Positions 51,060 to 60,203 are shown, numbered from the stretch's first letter. The stretch is 64,000 nucleotides of DNA from Stackebrandtia nassauensis DSM 44728 (GCF_000024545.1 NC_013947.1:6200001-6264000), one strand, 5' to 3'. Numbers and translations are program-made. Notes: a model not told the origin generated them from the sequence alone.

Positions 51060-52058
51060 ATGCGCGCACGACTGTCCGATATCGCCCGGCACGCGGGGGT
51101 CAGCGAGGCCACCGTCTCCCGGGTGCTCAACGACCGTCCCGGGGTCGGCTCCGCCACCAAGCAGGCGGTACTGACCGCATTGGACGTTCTCGGGTATGAG
51201 CGCCCGGCCGCGCTGCGCCAGCACAGCGCCGGGCTGATCGGACTTGTCGTACCGGAACTGGAGAACCCGATCTTCCCGCTGTTCGCGCAGGTCATCAGCA
51301 CCCAGCTGGCGAACAACGGCTACACCCCGGTCCTGTGCACCCAAAGCCCCGGCGGCGTCACCGAGGACGAGTACGTCGAGATGCTGCGCGAGCGCCGGGT
51401 GGCGGGCATCGTGTTCGTGTCGGGGCTGCACGCCGACACCACCGCCGACGTTGGCCGGTACCAGAAACTCGCCGACGGCGGGCTGCCGCTGGTCTTCGTC
51501 AACGGGTACATGGACCAGCTGCCGTCGCCGTGCTTCTCGTGCGACGACGGCGTCGCGGCCAAGCTGGGCGTCGAGCACCTGCTGTCGCTGGGACACCGCC
51601 GGATCGGGCTGGTCTCCGGACCCGAACGCTTCATCCCGGTGCAGCGCAAGCGGGCCGGGTACCTGGCGGCCATCGAGGGCCGGGCCGAACCGCTGGTGGA
51701 GCTGACCATGTTCGGCGTCGAGGGCGGGGCCGCCGCGGCCGCCCGGCTGCTGGACTCGGGCGCCACCGGGATCCTGTGCGGCTCGGATCTGATGGCGCTG
51801 GGCGCGATCCGCGAGGCCCGGGCCCGGGGACTGTCGGTTCCCGGGGACGTGTCGATCGTCGGCTACGACGACTCGCCGCTGATCGCGCACACCGACCCAC
51901 CACTGACGACACTGCGGCAACCGGTGCGCCCCATGGCCTTGGCCGCGGTGCGCGCGCTGCTGGACGAGATCGCCGGACACGCCGCACCGTCCACAGAGTA
52001 CCTTTTCCGCCCCGAACTGGTCGTGCGCGCCTCCACCGGCACGGCCGTCACCACATAG
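51060..52058 (+). CDS. LacI-family regulator (maltose/maltodextrin)
   Basis: This 332-residue repressor has its helix-turn-helix at 1-45 (RLSDIARHAGVSEATVSRVL with hinge-helix residues following) and a periplasmic-binding-like effector domain (GLIGLVVPELENPIFPLFAQ; VFVSGLHADT; VSIVGYDDSPLIAHTDPPLT). Being divergent to malEFG and 10 bp upstream of a GH13 gene, it probably represses both. Confidence 0.9.
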   Translation: MRARLSDIARHAGVSEATVSRVLNDRPGVGSATKQAVLTALDVLGYERPAALRQHSAGLIGLVVPELENPIFPLFAQVISTQLANNGYTPVLCTQSPGGVTEDEYVEMLRERRVAGIVFVSGLHADTTADVGRYQKLADGGLPLVFVNGYMDQLPSPCFSCDDGVAAKLGVEHLLSLGHRRIGLVSGPERFIPVQRKRAGYLAAIEGRAEPLVELTMFGVEGGAAAAARLLDSGATGILCGSDLMALGAIREARARGLSVPGDVSIVGYDDSPLIAHTDPPLTTLRQPVRPMALAAVRALLDEIAGHAAPSTEYLFRPELVVRASTGTAVTT

Positions 52059-52068
52059 GAGGACCCCC

Positions 52069-53592
52069 ATGAGCCAATGGTGGCGAGACGCCGTCATCTA
52101 CCAGGTGTACCCGCGCAGCTTCGCCGACTCCAACGGCGACGGTATGGGCGACATGCCGGGCATCCGCGAGAAACTCCCCTATCTGGCGAAGCTGGGGGTG
52201 GACGCGGTGTGGCTGTCGCCGTTCTACACCTCACCGATGCACGACGGCGGTTACGACGTCGCCGACTTCCGCGACGTGGACCCGATGTTCGGCGGCCTCG
52301 CCGATTTCGATCGGATGGTCACCGAGGCGCATCGCCTGGGCCTGCGGGTCATCGTCGACATCGTCCCCAACCACTGCTCCACCGAACACGAGTGGTTCAA
52401 GGCCGCGCTGGCGGCGGGCCCGGGTTCGCCGGAGCGGGAACGGTTCCACTTCCGCGACTCGCCCGACGGGCCGCCCAACAACTGGCCGTCGATCTTCGGC
52501 GGTCCGGCGTGGACCCAGGTTCCCGACGGCCAGTGGTACCTGCACCTGTTCGACTCCAGCCAGCCCGACTTCAACTGGGACAACCCGGAGATCCACGCCG
52601 AGTTCCTCGACGTGCTGAAGTTCTGGCTGGACCGGGGCGTGGACGGGTTCCGCATCGACGTCGCGCACGGCATGGTCAAGGAACCGGGACTGCCGGACCT
52701 GCCGGAGGACAAGGCCACCGAACTGCTGGGCGGCAGCCGAACCCCGTACCTGGACGTCGACGGGGTGCACGAGATCTACCGCGCCTGGCGGCAGGTCCTC
52801 AACTCCTATGAGGGTGACCGGATGGCCGTCGCCGAGGCGTGGGTGGAGACCCCGGAGCGCCGGGCCCGCTACGTGCGCGGCGACGAGCTGCACCAGGCGT
52901 TCAACTTCGACCTGCTGAAATCCGACTTCTCCGCGACCGAGTACCGCAAGGTCATCGACGCCGAGATGTCGATGGCCAACAGCGTGGGCGCCGTGCCCAC
53001 CTGGGTGCTGTCCAATCACGACCGCTACCGGCACGTGACCCGGTTCGGCGACGGCCCGCTGGGGCTGGCCCGGGCCCGGGCCGCGACGCTCACCATGCTG
53101 GCGCTGCCCGGTTCGTCCTACCTGTACCAGGGCGAGGAACTCGGCCTCCCCGAGGTGCTCGACCTGCCCGAGGACGTGCTCCAGGACCCGGTCTGGGAAC
53201 GTAGCGGCCACACCGACCGGGGCCGCGACGGCTGCCGGGTTCCGTTGCCGTGGAAGCGAAGCGGCCCGTCCTTCGGCTTCGGTCCCGGCGACAGCTGGCT
53301 GCCGCAGCCTGGCGACTGGGGCAGCCTGTCGGCCGAGGCCCAGGACGGCACCGAGGGCTCCACACTGGAGTTCTACCGCGAGGCGCTGCGACTGCGTCGC
53401 GAACACCGGCCGCAGGCGTTGATCTGGAGCGAGGGTGCCAACGGTGACGTACTGGCGTTCTCCAACGGCGCGCTGCGCTGCGTCACCAACTTCGGCGACA
53501 GCCCGATCCGGCTCGACGGCGAGGTGCTGCTGAGCAGTTCCCCCCTCGTGGACGGACAGCTGCCGGGCAACGCCGCCGCCTGGATCCGCTAG
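52069..53592 (+). CDS. Alpha-glucosidase/oligo-1,6-glucosidase-like enzyme (GH13)
   Basis: This 507-residue intracellular enzyme hydrolyses imported maltodextrins. GH13 motifs are all present: DIVPNHC near 95 (region I), GFRIDVAHG near 194 (nucleophile Asp), VAEAWVET near 255 (acid/base Glu) and LSNHDRYRH near 315. The N-terminus (WWRDAVIYQVYPRSFADSNG) is typical of the trehalulose/oligo-1,6-glucosidase subfamilies. AGGAGG precedes the ATG. It is cotranscribed with the LacI gene. Confidence 0.93.
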   Translation: MSQWWRDAVIYQVYPRSFADSNGDGMGDMPGIREKLPYLAKLGVDAVWLSPFYTSPMHDGGYDVADFRDVDPMFGGLADFDRMVTEAHRLGLRVIVDIVPNHCSTEHEWFKAALAAGPGSPERERFHFRDSPDGPPNNWPSIFGGPAWTQVPDGQWYLHLFDSSQPDFNWDNPEIHAEFLDVLKFWLDRGVDGFRIDVAHGMVKEPGLPDLPEDKATELLGGSRTPYLDVDGVHEIYRAWRQVLNSYEGDRMAVAEAWVETPERRARYVRGDELHQAFNFDLLKSDFSATEYRKVIDAEMSMANSVGAVPTWVLSNHDRYRHVTRFGDGPLGLARARAATLTMLALPGSSYLYQGEELGLPEVLDLPEDVLQDPVWERSGHTDRGRDGCRVPLPWKRSGPSFGFGPGDSWLPQPGDWGSLSAEAQDGTEGSTLEFYREALRLRREHRPQALIWSEGANGDVLAFSNGALRCVTNFGDSPIRLDGEVLLSSSPLVDGQLPGNAAAWIR

Positions 53593-53607
53593 CCCCGCGA
53601 GGCTTGG

Positions 53608-53655
53608 CGCTGCGGCCGGACTGCCGCGACGTAGTCGCGGTACCCGGCCGCAGCG
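53608..53655. terminator. Large nested hairpin between convergent genes
   Basis: Outer 12-bp stem (CGCTGCGGCCGG / CCGGCCGCAGCG) encloses a second perfect hairpin (CCGCGAC-GTA-GTCGCGG). It lies 16 bp past the GH13 stop and probably terminates it. Confidence 0.7.
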
Positions 53656-53720
53656 TCATGGGTGTGCGCTGTCGAATGGCGACAGAGAGGCTGGGGCTCG
53701 GCGGAGCAGCGCGGGGTGCG

Positions 53721-53800
53721 GCTCGGCGGCTCGGCGGCTCGGCGGCTCGGCGGCTCGGCGGCTCGGCGGCTCGGCGGCTCGGCGGCTCGGCGGCTCGGCG
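53721..53800. repeat. Ten exact copies of the 8-bp unit GCTCGGCG
   Basis: Eighty bases consist of ten identical units with no mismatch, located in a non-coding gap between the GH13 terminator hairpin and the end of the next, convergent gene. Eight base pairs does not preserve a reading frame, supporting a non-coding nature. Exact copies imply recent expansion or active slippage. Confidence 0.95.
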
Positions 53801-53824
53801 GCCGATGGTCGCTGTGCGGGACGG

Positions 53825-54814
53825 TTAAGCCGTTCGGCGTCGGCCCAGGCCGCGAACCCGCGTTGCCGAGCGGGACGGGCCGAACAGCCAGGCCGCGAGC
53901 ACGAGCACGGCGCCCACGATGGTCAACGTCAGGTAAGTGTCGCGCAGTGAGCCGGTGAACGCCTCCAGGATCACCGGTACCGCGGGGCGGTTGGCCGAGG
54001 CGGCGCTCACGTCGTCCTGCACGACGAACATGGCCACTGTGGCCACTCCCGCCAGGACCGTCAGCATCGCCCCCGCGATCAGGGCTCCCCGACGGCGGTC
54101 GGGCGCGACCACCAGCCCCGCGATCAGCAGCACCACCGCCGCCCACGGCAGCCAGTCGGCCGCCAGCTCGATGAGCTCGGCGTAGTACTGGGCCTGCGGC
54201 ACCACGTCACCGTCGACGATGACCATCGTCGCGTCCACGGCCGGGATCCGTTCCGCCAGTTCGAACTTCCGCTCCAGCAGTCGCTGTTTCAGCTGCGCCA
54301 CCACCTCGCCCAGGTCCACCGTCACCGCCTTGCCGACGGTGCTGACGACGCTGTCGTCGCCGGTGGCGCGGATGACGCTCATCGCGGCGGTGTGGGCCCG
54401 ACGCACCGCGGCGTCCCAGATCTCGACGAACTGGTCACTGGCCAGGAAGGACCGCAGCTCGTCCTCGATCGACTCGCGGGCGGATGCGGCGGCGGCCTCC
54501 AGCAGCGGTTCCACGGCGGCCGGAGCCCCCTTGGACTCCAGCCAGCCCGTGGCCTTGTCCACCAGCCTGCCGGTGTCCAGTTTGGCGTCCACCTCGTCCA
54601 TGACGAGTTTCTCCACCGCGGTGCGCACGACCTTCTCGCGCGCGATCTGGCTGGTCGTGCCGACGAAGTTGTCGGTGTCGAAGAACTGCTGCCGCACGAA
54701 GATCGCGGCGGTGGCCGTCACGATCATCAGCACCGCCAGCAGACAGGCCAGACTGGCCGCCGTCCAGCGCACCACCCGCGCGGTGGTCGAGACCCGTTCC
54801 CGCTGTTCGTCCAC
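53825..54814 (-). CDS. Hypothetical membrane protein with large outer domain
   Basis: This unrecognised 329-residue protein has an N-terminal helix (AASLACLLAVLMIVTATAAIFV, 19-40), a ~180-residue helical outer region (DTDNFVGTTSQIAREKVVRT ... KRLLERKFELAERIPA) and four C-terminal helices (WLPWAAVVLLIAGLVV; GALIAGAMLTVLAGVATVAM; YLTLTIVGAVLVLAAWLFG). This N-helix-domain-helices layout is common in actinobacterial integral proteins of unknown role. The C-terminus is basic. Confidence 0.7.
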   Translation of the reverse strand: MDEQRERVSTTARVVRWTAASLACLLAVLMIVTATAAIFVRQQFFDTDNFVGTTSQIAREKVVRTAVEKLVMDEVDAKLDTGRLVDKATGWLESKGAPAAVEPLLEAAAASARESIEDELRSFLASDQFVEIWDAAVRRAHTAAMSVIRATGDDSVVSTVGKAVTVDLGEVVAQLKQRLLERKFELAERIPAVDATMVIVDGDVVPQAQYYAELIELAADWLPWAAVVLLIAGLVVAPDRRRGALIAGAMLTVLAGVATVAMFVVQDDVSAASANRPAVPVILEAFTGSLRDTYLTLTIVGAVLVLAAWLFGPSRSATRVRGLGRRRTA

Positions 54815-54853
54815 GACGTCCCCCCGTCAGCCGTCCCCGGGGTGAACATACAA

Positions 54854-54888
54854 CGTGGGCCGGTCCCCGTAGAGGGAACCGGCCCACG
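54854..54888 (-). terminator. Terminator of the M15-like gene
   Basis: An 11-bp stem (CGTGGGCCGGT / ACCGGCCCACG) extended by three G-C pairs lies 15 bp beyond the downstream end of the M15-like gene on the minus strand. Confidence 0.7.
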
Positions 54889-54902
54889 CGTCGGCGTCGG
54901 GT

Positions 54903-55775
54903 TTAACCGCGCTTGTACTTCTCCCACCAGGTGAAGCCCACCCGGTAGCTGGACGGCGTGTTGTCGGCCCCGTGGGAGGCGAGGCCGTTCTTGCCGTAGT
55001 AGTAGTCGTGCACCTGCGGTTGCGCGGCGCTGGCCAGGTCCGGGTCGGCCACCGCCACGGCGTGGATGTGGTACGCGAAGCCCTGGTCGGGGGTGCGCAG
55101 CCAGGCCGCGAATCCGACCGTCCGCAGGGCCTTCACCATCTGCCACCGCTGGGTGGACGACAGGCCGCTGACGCTGATGTCGACGACACCGCCACCGTCG
55201 TGGGTTCCGGCCGAGCCGGGGTTGGCGGAGGTGTAGGAGCCCTGGGTGAGCTTGATGCTCCACGACAGTTTGCTGTCGGCGGCGGCGAGCATGGACTTCG
55301 TCCGGGAGTTGACGCGCTTGCCGCCGTAGGAGTCGCTGTTGCTGCCGACGCTGACCGCGCGCGAGACGGTGAACCGTCCCTCGCCGAGTTTGGTCATCGA
55401 GGTCTTGCCGGGCATGCCGTTGGCGTCCAGGCCGGTGTAGCCCAGTTTCTTCTGCCAGGCGGAGTAGGCCGACACGGTGGAGGTGCCGTAGTGGCCGTCG
55501 ACCTGCGCGGCCTTGAGCAGTCCCTTGGCCTGCAGCGCCTGCTCGACCCGCTGCACGTGGTCCTTGGCGCCGGGAGTCGTGCCGGTGCCGGATTTGCGCG
55601 GGTCGACCTGGGCGGCGACCAGCACCAGTTCCATGTCGACGGACGCCAGTCGGGTGTCCTCGGCGAGGGCGCTGTTGGCGACCCACACCGTGGGGACGGC
55701 GATCGCGGCGGCGACACCGGTGCCGAGCACCCAGCGCCGGGATCGTTTGGCGCGCATGCCGGTTGATTCGTTCAT
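54903..55775 (-). CDS. Secreted peptidoglycan-binding protein with M15-like domain
   Basis: This 290-residue exported wall protein starts with a long signal/anchor (MRAKRSRRWVLGTGVAAAIA ... NSALA). A PG-binding-1-like domain (about 55-130: VQRVEQALQAKGLLKAAQVD, YGTSTVSAYSAWQKKLGYTG) precedes a domain with H-D-G-G-G-V-V-D and FAYHIHAV histidines, resembling the zinc site of M15/VanY-type carboxypeptidases. AAGAGGAACG lies ahead of the ATG at 55775. The catalytic assignment is tentative. Confidence 0.75.
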   Translation of the reverse strand: MNESTGMRAKRSRRWVLGTGVAAAIAVPTVWVANSALAEDTRLASVDMELVLVAAQVDPRKSGTGTTPGAKDHVQRVEQALQAKGLLKAAQVDGHYGTSTVSAYSAWQKKLGYTGLDANGMPGKTSMTKLGEGRFTVSRAVSVGSNSDSYGGKRVNSRTKSMLAAADSKLSWSIKLTQGSYTSANPGSAGTHDGGGVVDISVSGLSSTQRWQMVKALRTVGFAAWLRTPDQGFAYHIHAVAVADPDLASAAQPQVHDYYYGKNGLASHGADNTPSSYRVGFTWWEKYKRG

Positions 55776-55965
55776 ATAAACGTTCCTCTTGACGGGCCGC
55801 TCGCGCGAAGAGCCGGGCTGAGAACCTGGTGACGGGGGATCATCGTCGTTCTCACGTCGCACGAGGGACGGCTTGCGGCCGTCCGCGAAACAGGTTAGAA
55901 CCCGTGTTGATAATCGATCCATAAGCGACATTGAGCGACCCGGTACTCACCGATCGCACGCGGGC

Positions 55966-56943
55966 TCAGGCGATGTCGGCCTCGATGTGCGCGACGGCGG
56001 TCATCGCGCCGTAGGCCAGCAGCAACACGGTGCAGTGGTCGCTGAGGTGACGGTCGGTGGCCCGCCAGGCGAGGACGTCGGCGTCGGTCAGTTCGGCGGG
56101 GGCCAGTCCGGCCAGGATCGCGGCCCGCGCGGCGAACCGGTCGGCCTCGGACAGCCGGTTGAGTTCGCCGAGGCAGATGAGCGACGGGTCGGGCTGGATC
56201 CGGCCCCGGTAGGCGGCGATCACCTCGGTGACCGTGTGGGCCGCTTCGGCGGACATCATGCCCGCTCCCCGGGCGGCGTTGGCGGCCAGCGCGCCGTAGG
56301 CGATCCCGACCGGCGAGTCGGCTCCCCAGTCCGGGGTCTTGCCGGTGCGTTTCAGCAGCGTCAGGGTGTCGCCGGGGCGCAGCACCGGACGGGAGTTGCG
56401 CCATAGTGGAGCACTCGCGGCGGCTTCAATGCCGGGGCTCAGTCCGGGTGCCAGCATCGCCAGCGACATCCGGTCCCGGAAGTGTGCGAACAGGACGGTT
56501 CCGATGAGCTCCGGTGCCGGTTTCGGGCGCAGCCGTACCGGCATTCGAGCCGACGGGTCGAAGGCGGTGGCTCGGGCCCAGTCGAACAGCCGCGTCAGCC
56601 GCGCCTCGTCGGGTGGTCCCCCAGCCGCGACCTGTTCGGCCAGTTCACCGGCCCCGGCCCGGCGCAGGGCCGCCAGCCAGTCGTCCTCGTCGTGGCCGCA
56701 GCGATTGGCCTGCGCGACACCGAGTCCGGCGAGCAGTTTGTGCGGCAGCGGCAGTTCGCCCGCCAGCCGCGACTCCCACAGCAGCGCCCAGCCCGGCGCC
56801 AGGATCTCCGGCGTCGGCGAGGCCATCCGGACGGTCGGGCCGATGTCGGCGAACTCGGAGCCGACGTGCCGGTAGACGTCGGCGACGACCCCGCGCGCCC
56901 ATCGCGGTGCCACCGGGCGGACATGGCGAACCATTGACGACAT
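55966..56943 (-). CDS. AhpD-like / carboxymuconolactone decarboxylase-fold protein
   Basis: This 325-residue cytosolic protein begins MVRHVRPVAPRWARGVVADV and has LPLPHKLLAGLGVAQANRCG, a region where AhpD-like enzymes carry an NxCxxC...H peroxidatic site. Here only one cysteine remains (NRCGHDEDDW), so peroxidase activity is doubtful. The rest is helical and Ala/Leu-rich. AGGTGG is five bases before the chosen ATG; ATG 56934 is nearby. Family assignment is moderate. Confidence 0.55.
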   Translation of the reverse strand: MSSMVRHVRPVAPRWARGVVADVYRHVGSEFADIGPTVRMASPTPEILAPGWALLWESRLAGELPLPHKLLAGLGVAQANRCGHDEDDWLAALRRAGAGELAEQVAAGGPPDEARLTRLFDWARATAFDPSARMPVRLRPKPAPELIGTVLFAHFRDRMSLAMLAPGLSPGIEAAASAPLWRNSRPVLRPGDTLTLLKRTGKTPDWGADSPVGIAYGALAANAARGAGMMSAEAAHTVTEVIAAYRGRIQPDPSLICLGELNRLSEADRFAARAAILAGLAPAELTDADVLAWRATDRHLSDHCTVLLLAYGAMTAVAHIEADIA

Positions 56944-57066
56944 CGAAACCACCTGCTTCGTCGGTCTTGGGTTTCGATACTCGCCGACGCGAAACAGTTT
57001 GTCGTCGGACCACAGCCGACAATCTCCTGTACTGCACCGGAAGTACGCGCCCTCCCGGCGAGGTGG

Positions 57067-57501
57067 CTAAGCCCCCGCGAACCGGCGGACGTAGCGGCGC
57101 TGCCACGGGGTCTCCACCGCGCCCTTCGCGTAGTGCTGACGCACGTAGGCGACCGCTTCGGCGGGCGGCACCCCGTCGAGGATCGCGACGCAGGCCAGTG
57201 CCGTGCCGGTGCGGCCCTTGCCGCCGCCGCAGGCGACTTCGACGCGCTCGGTTCCGGTGCGCTCCAGGACTTCGGCGAAGGCCTCGGCCGCCTCGGCCCG
57301 GTCGCCGGGCAGCCGGAAGTCGGGCCAGCGCAGCCAGCGGTGTTTCCACTGTGGCCGCGGCGGCGGCTTGCCGAGCAGGTACAGCCCGAAGTCGGGTTCG
57401 GGGCCGGTCGGCAGCGGATATCGCAGGCCCCGGCCCCGGATCAGTCGTCCGGACGGTAGTCGCAACACGCCTTTCGCGGCGGTGTCCCAGCTGGTGCTCA
57501 C
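57067..57501 (-). CDS. Protein tyrosine phosphatase-like (Cx5R) protein
   Basis: This 144-residue cytosolic protein carries a P-loop ACGGGKGRTGTALACVAIL (Cys-x5-Arg near residue 91-97), the catalytic signature of dual-specificity/tyrosine phosphatases. Upstream, LRWPDFRLPGD provides a candidate general-acid Asp. The C-terminal helix has AVAYVRQHYAKGAVETPWQR, where the E-T-P/Q loop is family-like. The substrate is unknown. Confidence 0.8.
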   Translation of the reverse strand: MSTSWDTAAKGVLRLPSGRLIRGRGLRYPLPTGPEPDFGLYLLGKPPPRPQWKHRWLRWPDFRLPGDRAEAAEAFAEVLERTGTERVEVACGGGKGRTGTALACVAILDGVPPAEAVAYVRQHYAKGAVETPWQRRYVRRFAGA

Positions 57502-57564
57502 GCCTCGCAGCCTATGCGACAGCGCTTGCCGTGCGACGGCGGAGCGTTTGGGCTACCCTGTTAA

Positions 57565-57580
57565 TTCAACAGTCGTTGAA
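57565..57580. promoter_or_regulatory. Inverted repeat TTCAAC-AGTC-GTTGAA before the FAD gene
   Basis: A 6-4-6 palindrome lies 14 bp before the oxidoreductase start, overlapping the expected ribosome-binding/-10 area, so bound protein would block expression. No TetR gene is adjacent, so the regulator must be elsewhere. Confidence 0.5.
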
Positions 57581-57593
57581 AAAGGAGGAAGTC

Positions 57594-58820
57594 ATGTCGC
57601 ACAACGAAACCGCGACCGTGTGCGTCGTCGGAGGCGGACCAGCCGGGGCGATGCTGAGCCTGCTGCTGGCGCGCGCCGGGATCAAGGTCACCCTGCTGGA
57701 GAAGCACGAGGATTTCCTGCGGGACTTCCGCGGCGACACCGTCCACCCCTCCACCCTCGCCGTCCTGGACCAGCTGGGGCTGTCCGAGCGGTTCCACGCG
57801 CTGCCGCACCGCAAGATCTCCGGGATCGACCTGCTCAAGGACGGCAGCCGCAGCGAGGTCGCGAACTTCGGGCGGCTGAAGGTCCGCCACCCGTACATCG
57901 CGATGATTCCACAATGGGACTTCCTGGACTTCCTCACCGGCGAGGCCGCGCGGTATCCGAACTTCACGCTGCGCATGAACACCCGGTTCACGGATGTGCT
58001 GACCGCCGAGGGCCGGGTGCGGGGCGTGACCTACCGCGGCCCCGACGGCGAGGGCAGCATCCGGGCCGGGCTGGTGGTGGCCGCCGACGGCCGCCACTCC
58101 GACGCCCGCGAGGCGCTCGGCCTACGCGCCCGGCAGCGCGGAGTCGCCATCGACGTGGTGCTGTTCCGGATCTCCCGCCGCGACGACGATCCCGACGAAC
58201 GCATCACCGTGCGGGTCGGCGGCGGCGACATCCTCGGGCTCATCGACCGGGGCGACTACTGGCAGGCGTTCGTCGAGATCCCCAAGGGAACCGGGATCCG
58301 CGAACTGCGCGCGGCCGGGATCGAGGCGTTCCGCGAGCAGGTGACCCGGCTGGCGCCGTTCCTGGCCGACCGGGTCGGCGAGATCGCGTCCATGGACTCG
58401 CTGAACTTCCTCGACGTGCAGGCCACCCGGCTGCCGCGCTGGCACGTCCCCGGCGCCCTGGTCATCGGCGACGCGGCCCACTGCATGTCCCCTGTGGGTG
58501 GTGTCGGCATCAACCTCGCGATACAGGACGCCGTCGCGACCGCCAACCTGCTCACCGAACCGCTGCTGCGGGCCCAGCGGCACGGCACCGCGCCACCCAC
58601 CCGGGCGCTGGCGGCGGTACGGCGGCGCCGGGCGTTGCCCGCTTCGGTGATCCAGGTACTCCAGGACGCGGCCATCCGCTACGACCCGGCGACCATCGCC
58701 GACCGGGGCCGCACCTCGCGCGCCGGATCCAGCCTGGCGCAACGGTTGCTAGGCCGCGTCATCGGCATGGGGCTGCGACCCGAATCCGTCCGCAATGGAC
58801 GCATTCTGGCGCCGTCCTAG
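57594..58820 (+). CDS. FAD-dependent oxidoreductase (aromatic-monooxygenase type)
   Basis: This 408-residue flavoprotein of the PHBH/UbiH-like group has the FAD-binding GGGPAGAMLSLLLARAG (12-28), the DG motif VAADGRHSDARE near 162-173, and GDAAHCMSPVGGVGINLAIQ near 293-312. It probably hydroxylates an aromatic or polyketide-like substrate. AGGAGG precedes the ATG. It stands alone; the stop overlaps the convergent CorC-like gene. Confidence 0.88.
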   Translation: MSHNETATVCVVGGGPAGAMLSLLLARAGIKVTLLEKHEDFLRDFRGDTVHPSTLAVLDQLGLSERFHALPHRKISGIDLLKDGSRSEVANFGRLKVRHPYIAMIPQWDFLDFLTGEAARYPNFTLRMNTRFTDVLTAEGRVRGVTYRGPDGEGSIRAGLVVAADGRHSDAREALGLRARQRGVAIDVVLFRISRRDDDPDERITVRVGGGDILGLIDRGDYWQAFVEIPKGTGIRELRAAGIEAFREQVTRLAPFLADRVGEIASMDSLNFLDVQATRLPRWHVPGALVIGDAAHCMSPVGGVGINLAIQDAVATANLLTEPLLRAQRHGTAPPTRALAAVRRRRALPASVIQVLQDAAIRYDPATIADRGRTSRAGSSLAQRLLGRVIGMGLRPESVRNGRILAPS

Positions 58821-60109
58821 TTATCGCGGTCCCTGTCCGCGGCCTCCGGCTTGAGACGCAGCCGCACCTGCGTGATGGCCCGCTGCTCGATGGCGGTGAT
58901 CTCGGCGGTGTGCGAGTCGATGTCCACGATGTCCCCGGGTTCGGTGGGGATGCGACCCAGGTGCGCCAAAAGCAGCCCGGCGATGGTGGTGTAGTCGCCG
59001 TCGTCGGGCCGTTCGATGTAGATGTCGAGATCGGGAAGGTCGTGCAGCGGAAACGATCCCGGCAGCAGCATCGCACCGTCGGCCTCGCGGGTGATGTCGA
59101 GGACGTCCCGGTCGGTCTCGTCGTAGAGTTCGCCGACGATCTCCTCGACCAGGTCCTCCATCGTGATGATGCCGTCGACCGACCCGTACTCGTCCACGAC
59201 GACGGCGAAGGCCTGGTGCGCGTTTCGCAGGTGCCGCAGGGCATCGGACACCCGCAGGCTCTCCGGCAGCGTCATGAAGTCGCGGCAGTGCTCGGCGACG
59301 GTGCCCGAGGCGTCGACCAGATCTCGCATATGGACGATCCCGGTGACGTCGTCGAGCCCGCCCGGCCCCACCACCGGCGCCCGCGAGTGTCCCGACTCGA
59401 CCAGCGCCCGCAGGCCCGCGTCGGTGGCGGTGTCGGCGGCCAGCGTGGTGACGTCGCGGCGCGGCACGATGATCTCGCGAACCAGCCGCTCGGTGATCTC
59501 GAAGGCGCCCGAGATGATCTCGCGCTGCTGCCGGGTGAAGCCGCGCTGGGTCGCGACCAGGTCGCGGATCTCCTCCGGCGACACGTCCTCGCTCTGCTCC
59601 CGGGGGTCGACGCCGAACAGCCGCACCACCGCGTCGGTCGACACCCCCAACAGCCACACGGCGGGCCGCGCCAACACGGCCACGATGTCCAGCGGCCGGG
59701 CCACCAGCAGCGCCCACGACTCGGCCCGCCGCATCGCGATCCGCTTGGGCGCCAGTTCACCCAGCACCAGTGTGAAGTAGGTCAGCACCAGCGTGACCAC
59801 GACGATCGCCACCGTCGGCGCCGCGTTGCCCAGAAAGCCCAGCGGTTCGACCAGCGGCTTGGCCAGCGTCACCGCGGCGGCGGCCGAGGCCAGGAAACCC
59901 GCCAGCGTGATGCCGATCTGGATGGTGGACAGGAACCGGTTGGGATCGCGCGCCAGCTTGGCCAGCACCCGTCCGCCCCGGCTGGTCCGCTCCAGCCGCT
60001 GGATCTGGGAGTCGCGCAAACTCACCAGCGCCATCTCGGATCCGGCGAAAACCGCGTTCAATACGATCAGAACCAGCACCAGCAGAAGCTGGCTGGTATA
60101 GCCGCTCAC
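58817..60109 (-). CDS. CNNM/CorC-family membrane protein with CBS domains
   Basis: This 430-residue transporter or regulator of magnesium/cobalt efflux has an N-terminal DUF21 transmembrane domain (QLLLVLVLIVLNAVFAGSEM; TYFTLVLGELAPKRIAMRR). A CBS pair (VPRRDVTTLAADTATDAGLR; AFAVVVDEYGSVDGIITMED) and a C-terminal CorC_HlyC domain (TTIAGLLLAHLGRIP) follow. A GTG at 60109 has GGAGG 11 bases upstream and yields the usual N-terminus; a TTG at 60127 is the other possibility. Confidence 0.88.
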   Translation of the reverse strand: MSGYTSQLLLVLVLIVLNAVFAGSEMALVSLRDSQIQRLERTSRGGRVLAKLARDPNRFLSTIQIGITLAGFLASAAAAVTLAKPLVEPLGFLGNAAPTVAIVVVTLVLTYFTLVLGELAPKRIAMRRAESWALLVARPLDIVAVLARPAVWLLGVSTDAVVRLFGVDPREQSEDVSPEEIRDLVATQRGFTRQQREIISGAFEITERLVREIIVPRRDVTTLAADTATDAGLRALVESGHSRAPVVGPGGLDDVTGIVHMRDLVDASGTVAEHCRDFMTLPESLRVSDALRHLRNAHQAFAVVVDEYGSVDGIITMEDLVEEIVGELYDETDRDVLDITREADGAMLLPGSFPLHDLPDLDIYIERPDDGDYTTIAGLLLAHLGRIPTEPGDIVDIDSHTAEITAIEQRAITQVRLRLKPEAADRDRDN

Positions 60110-60203
60110 CTTGCGGTCAACCTCCAATGAAGCCGTCGAGTTGACCTAACACTCTATCGGCGGCGCCCGGGGGTTCCGGCCACCGCCGACCCGGCGGGGA
60201 CGT

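Noticed and set aside
53721-53800. CRISPR-like array
   Set aside because: Units are 8 bp, directly abutting with no spacers, and no cas genes are present.
57203-60130. 975-codon plus-strand frame spanning the FAD gene and the CorC-like gene
   Set aside because: Out of frame with the FAD enzyme and antisense to the CBS protein; Arg/His/Gly-rich shadow.
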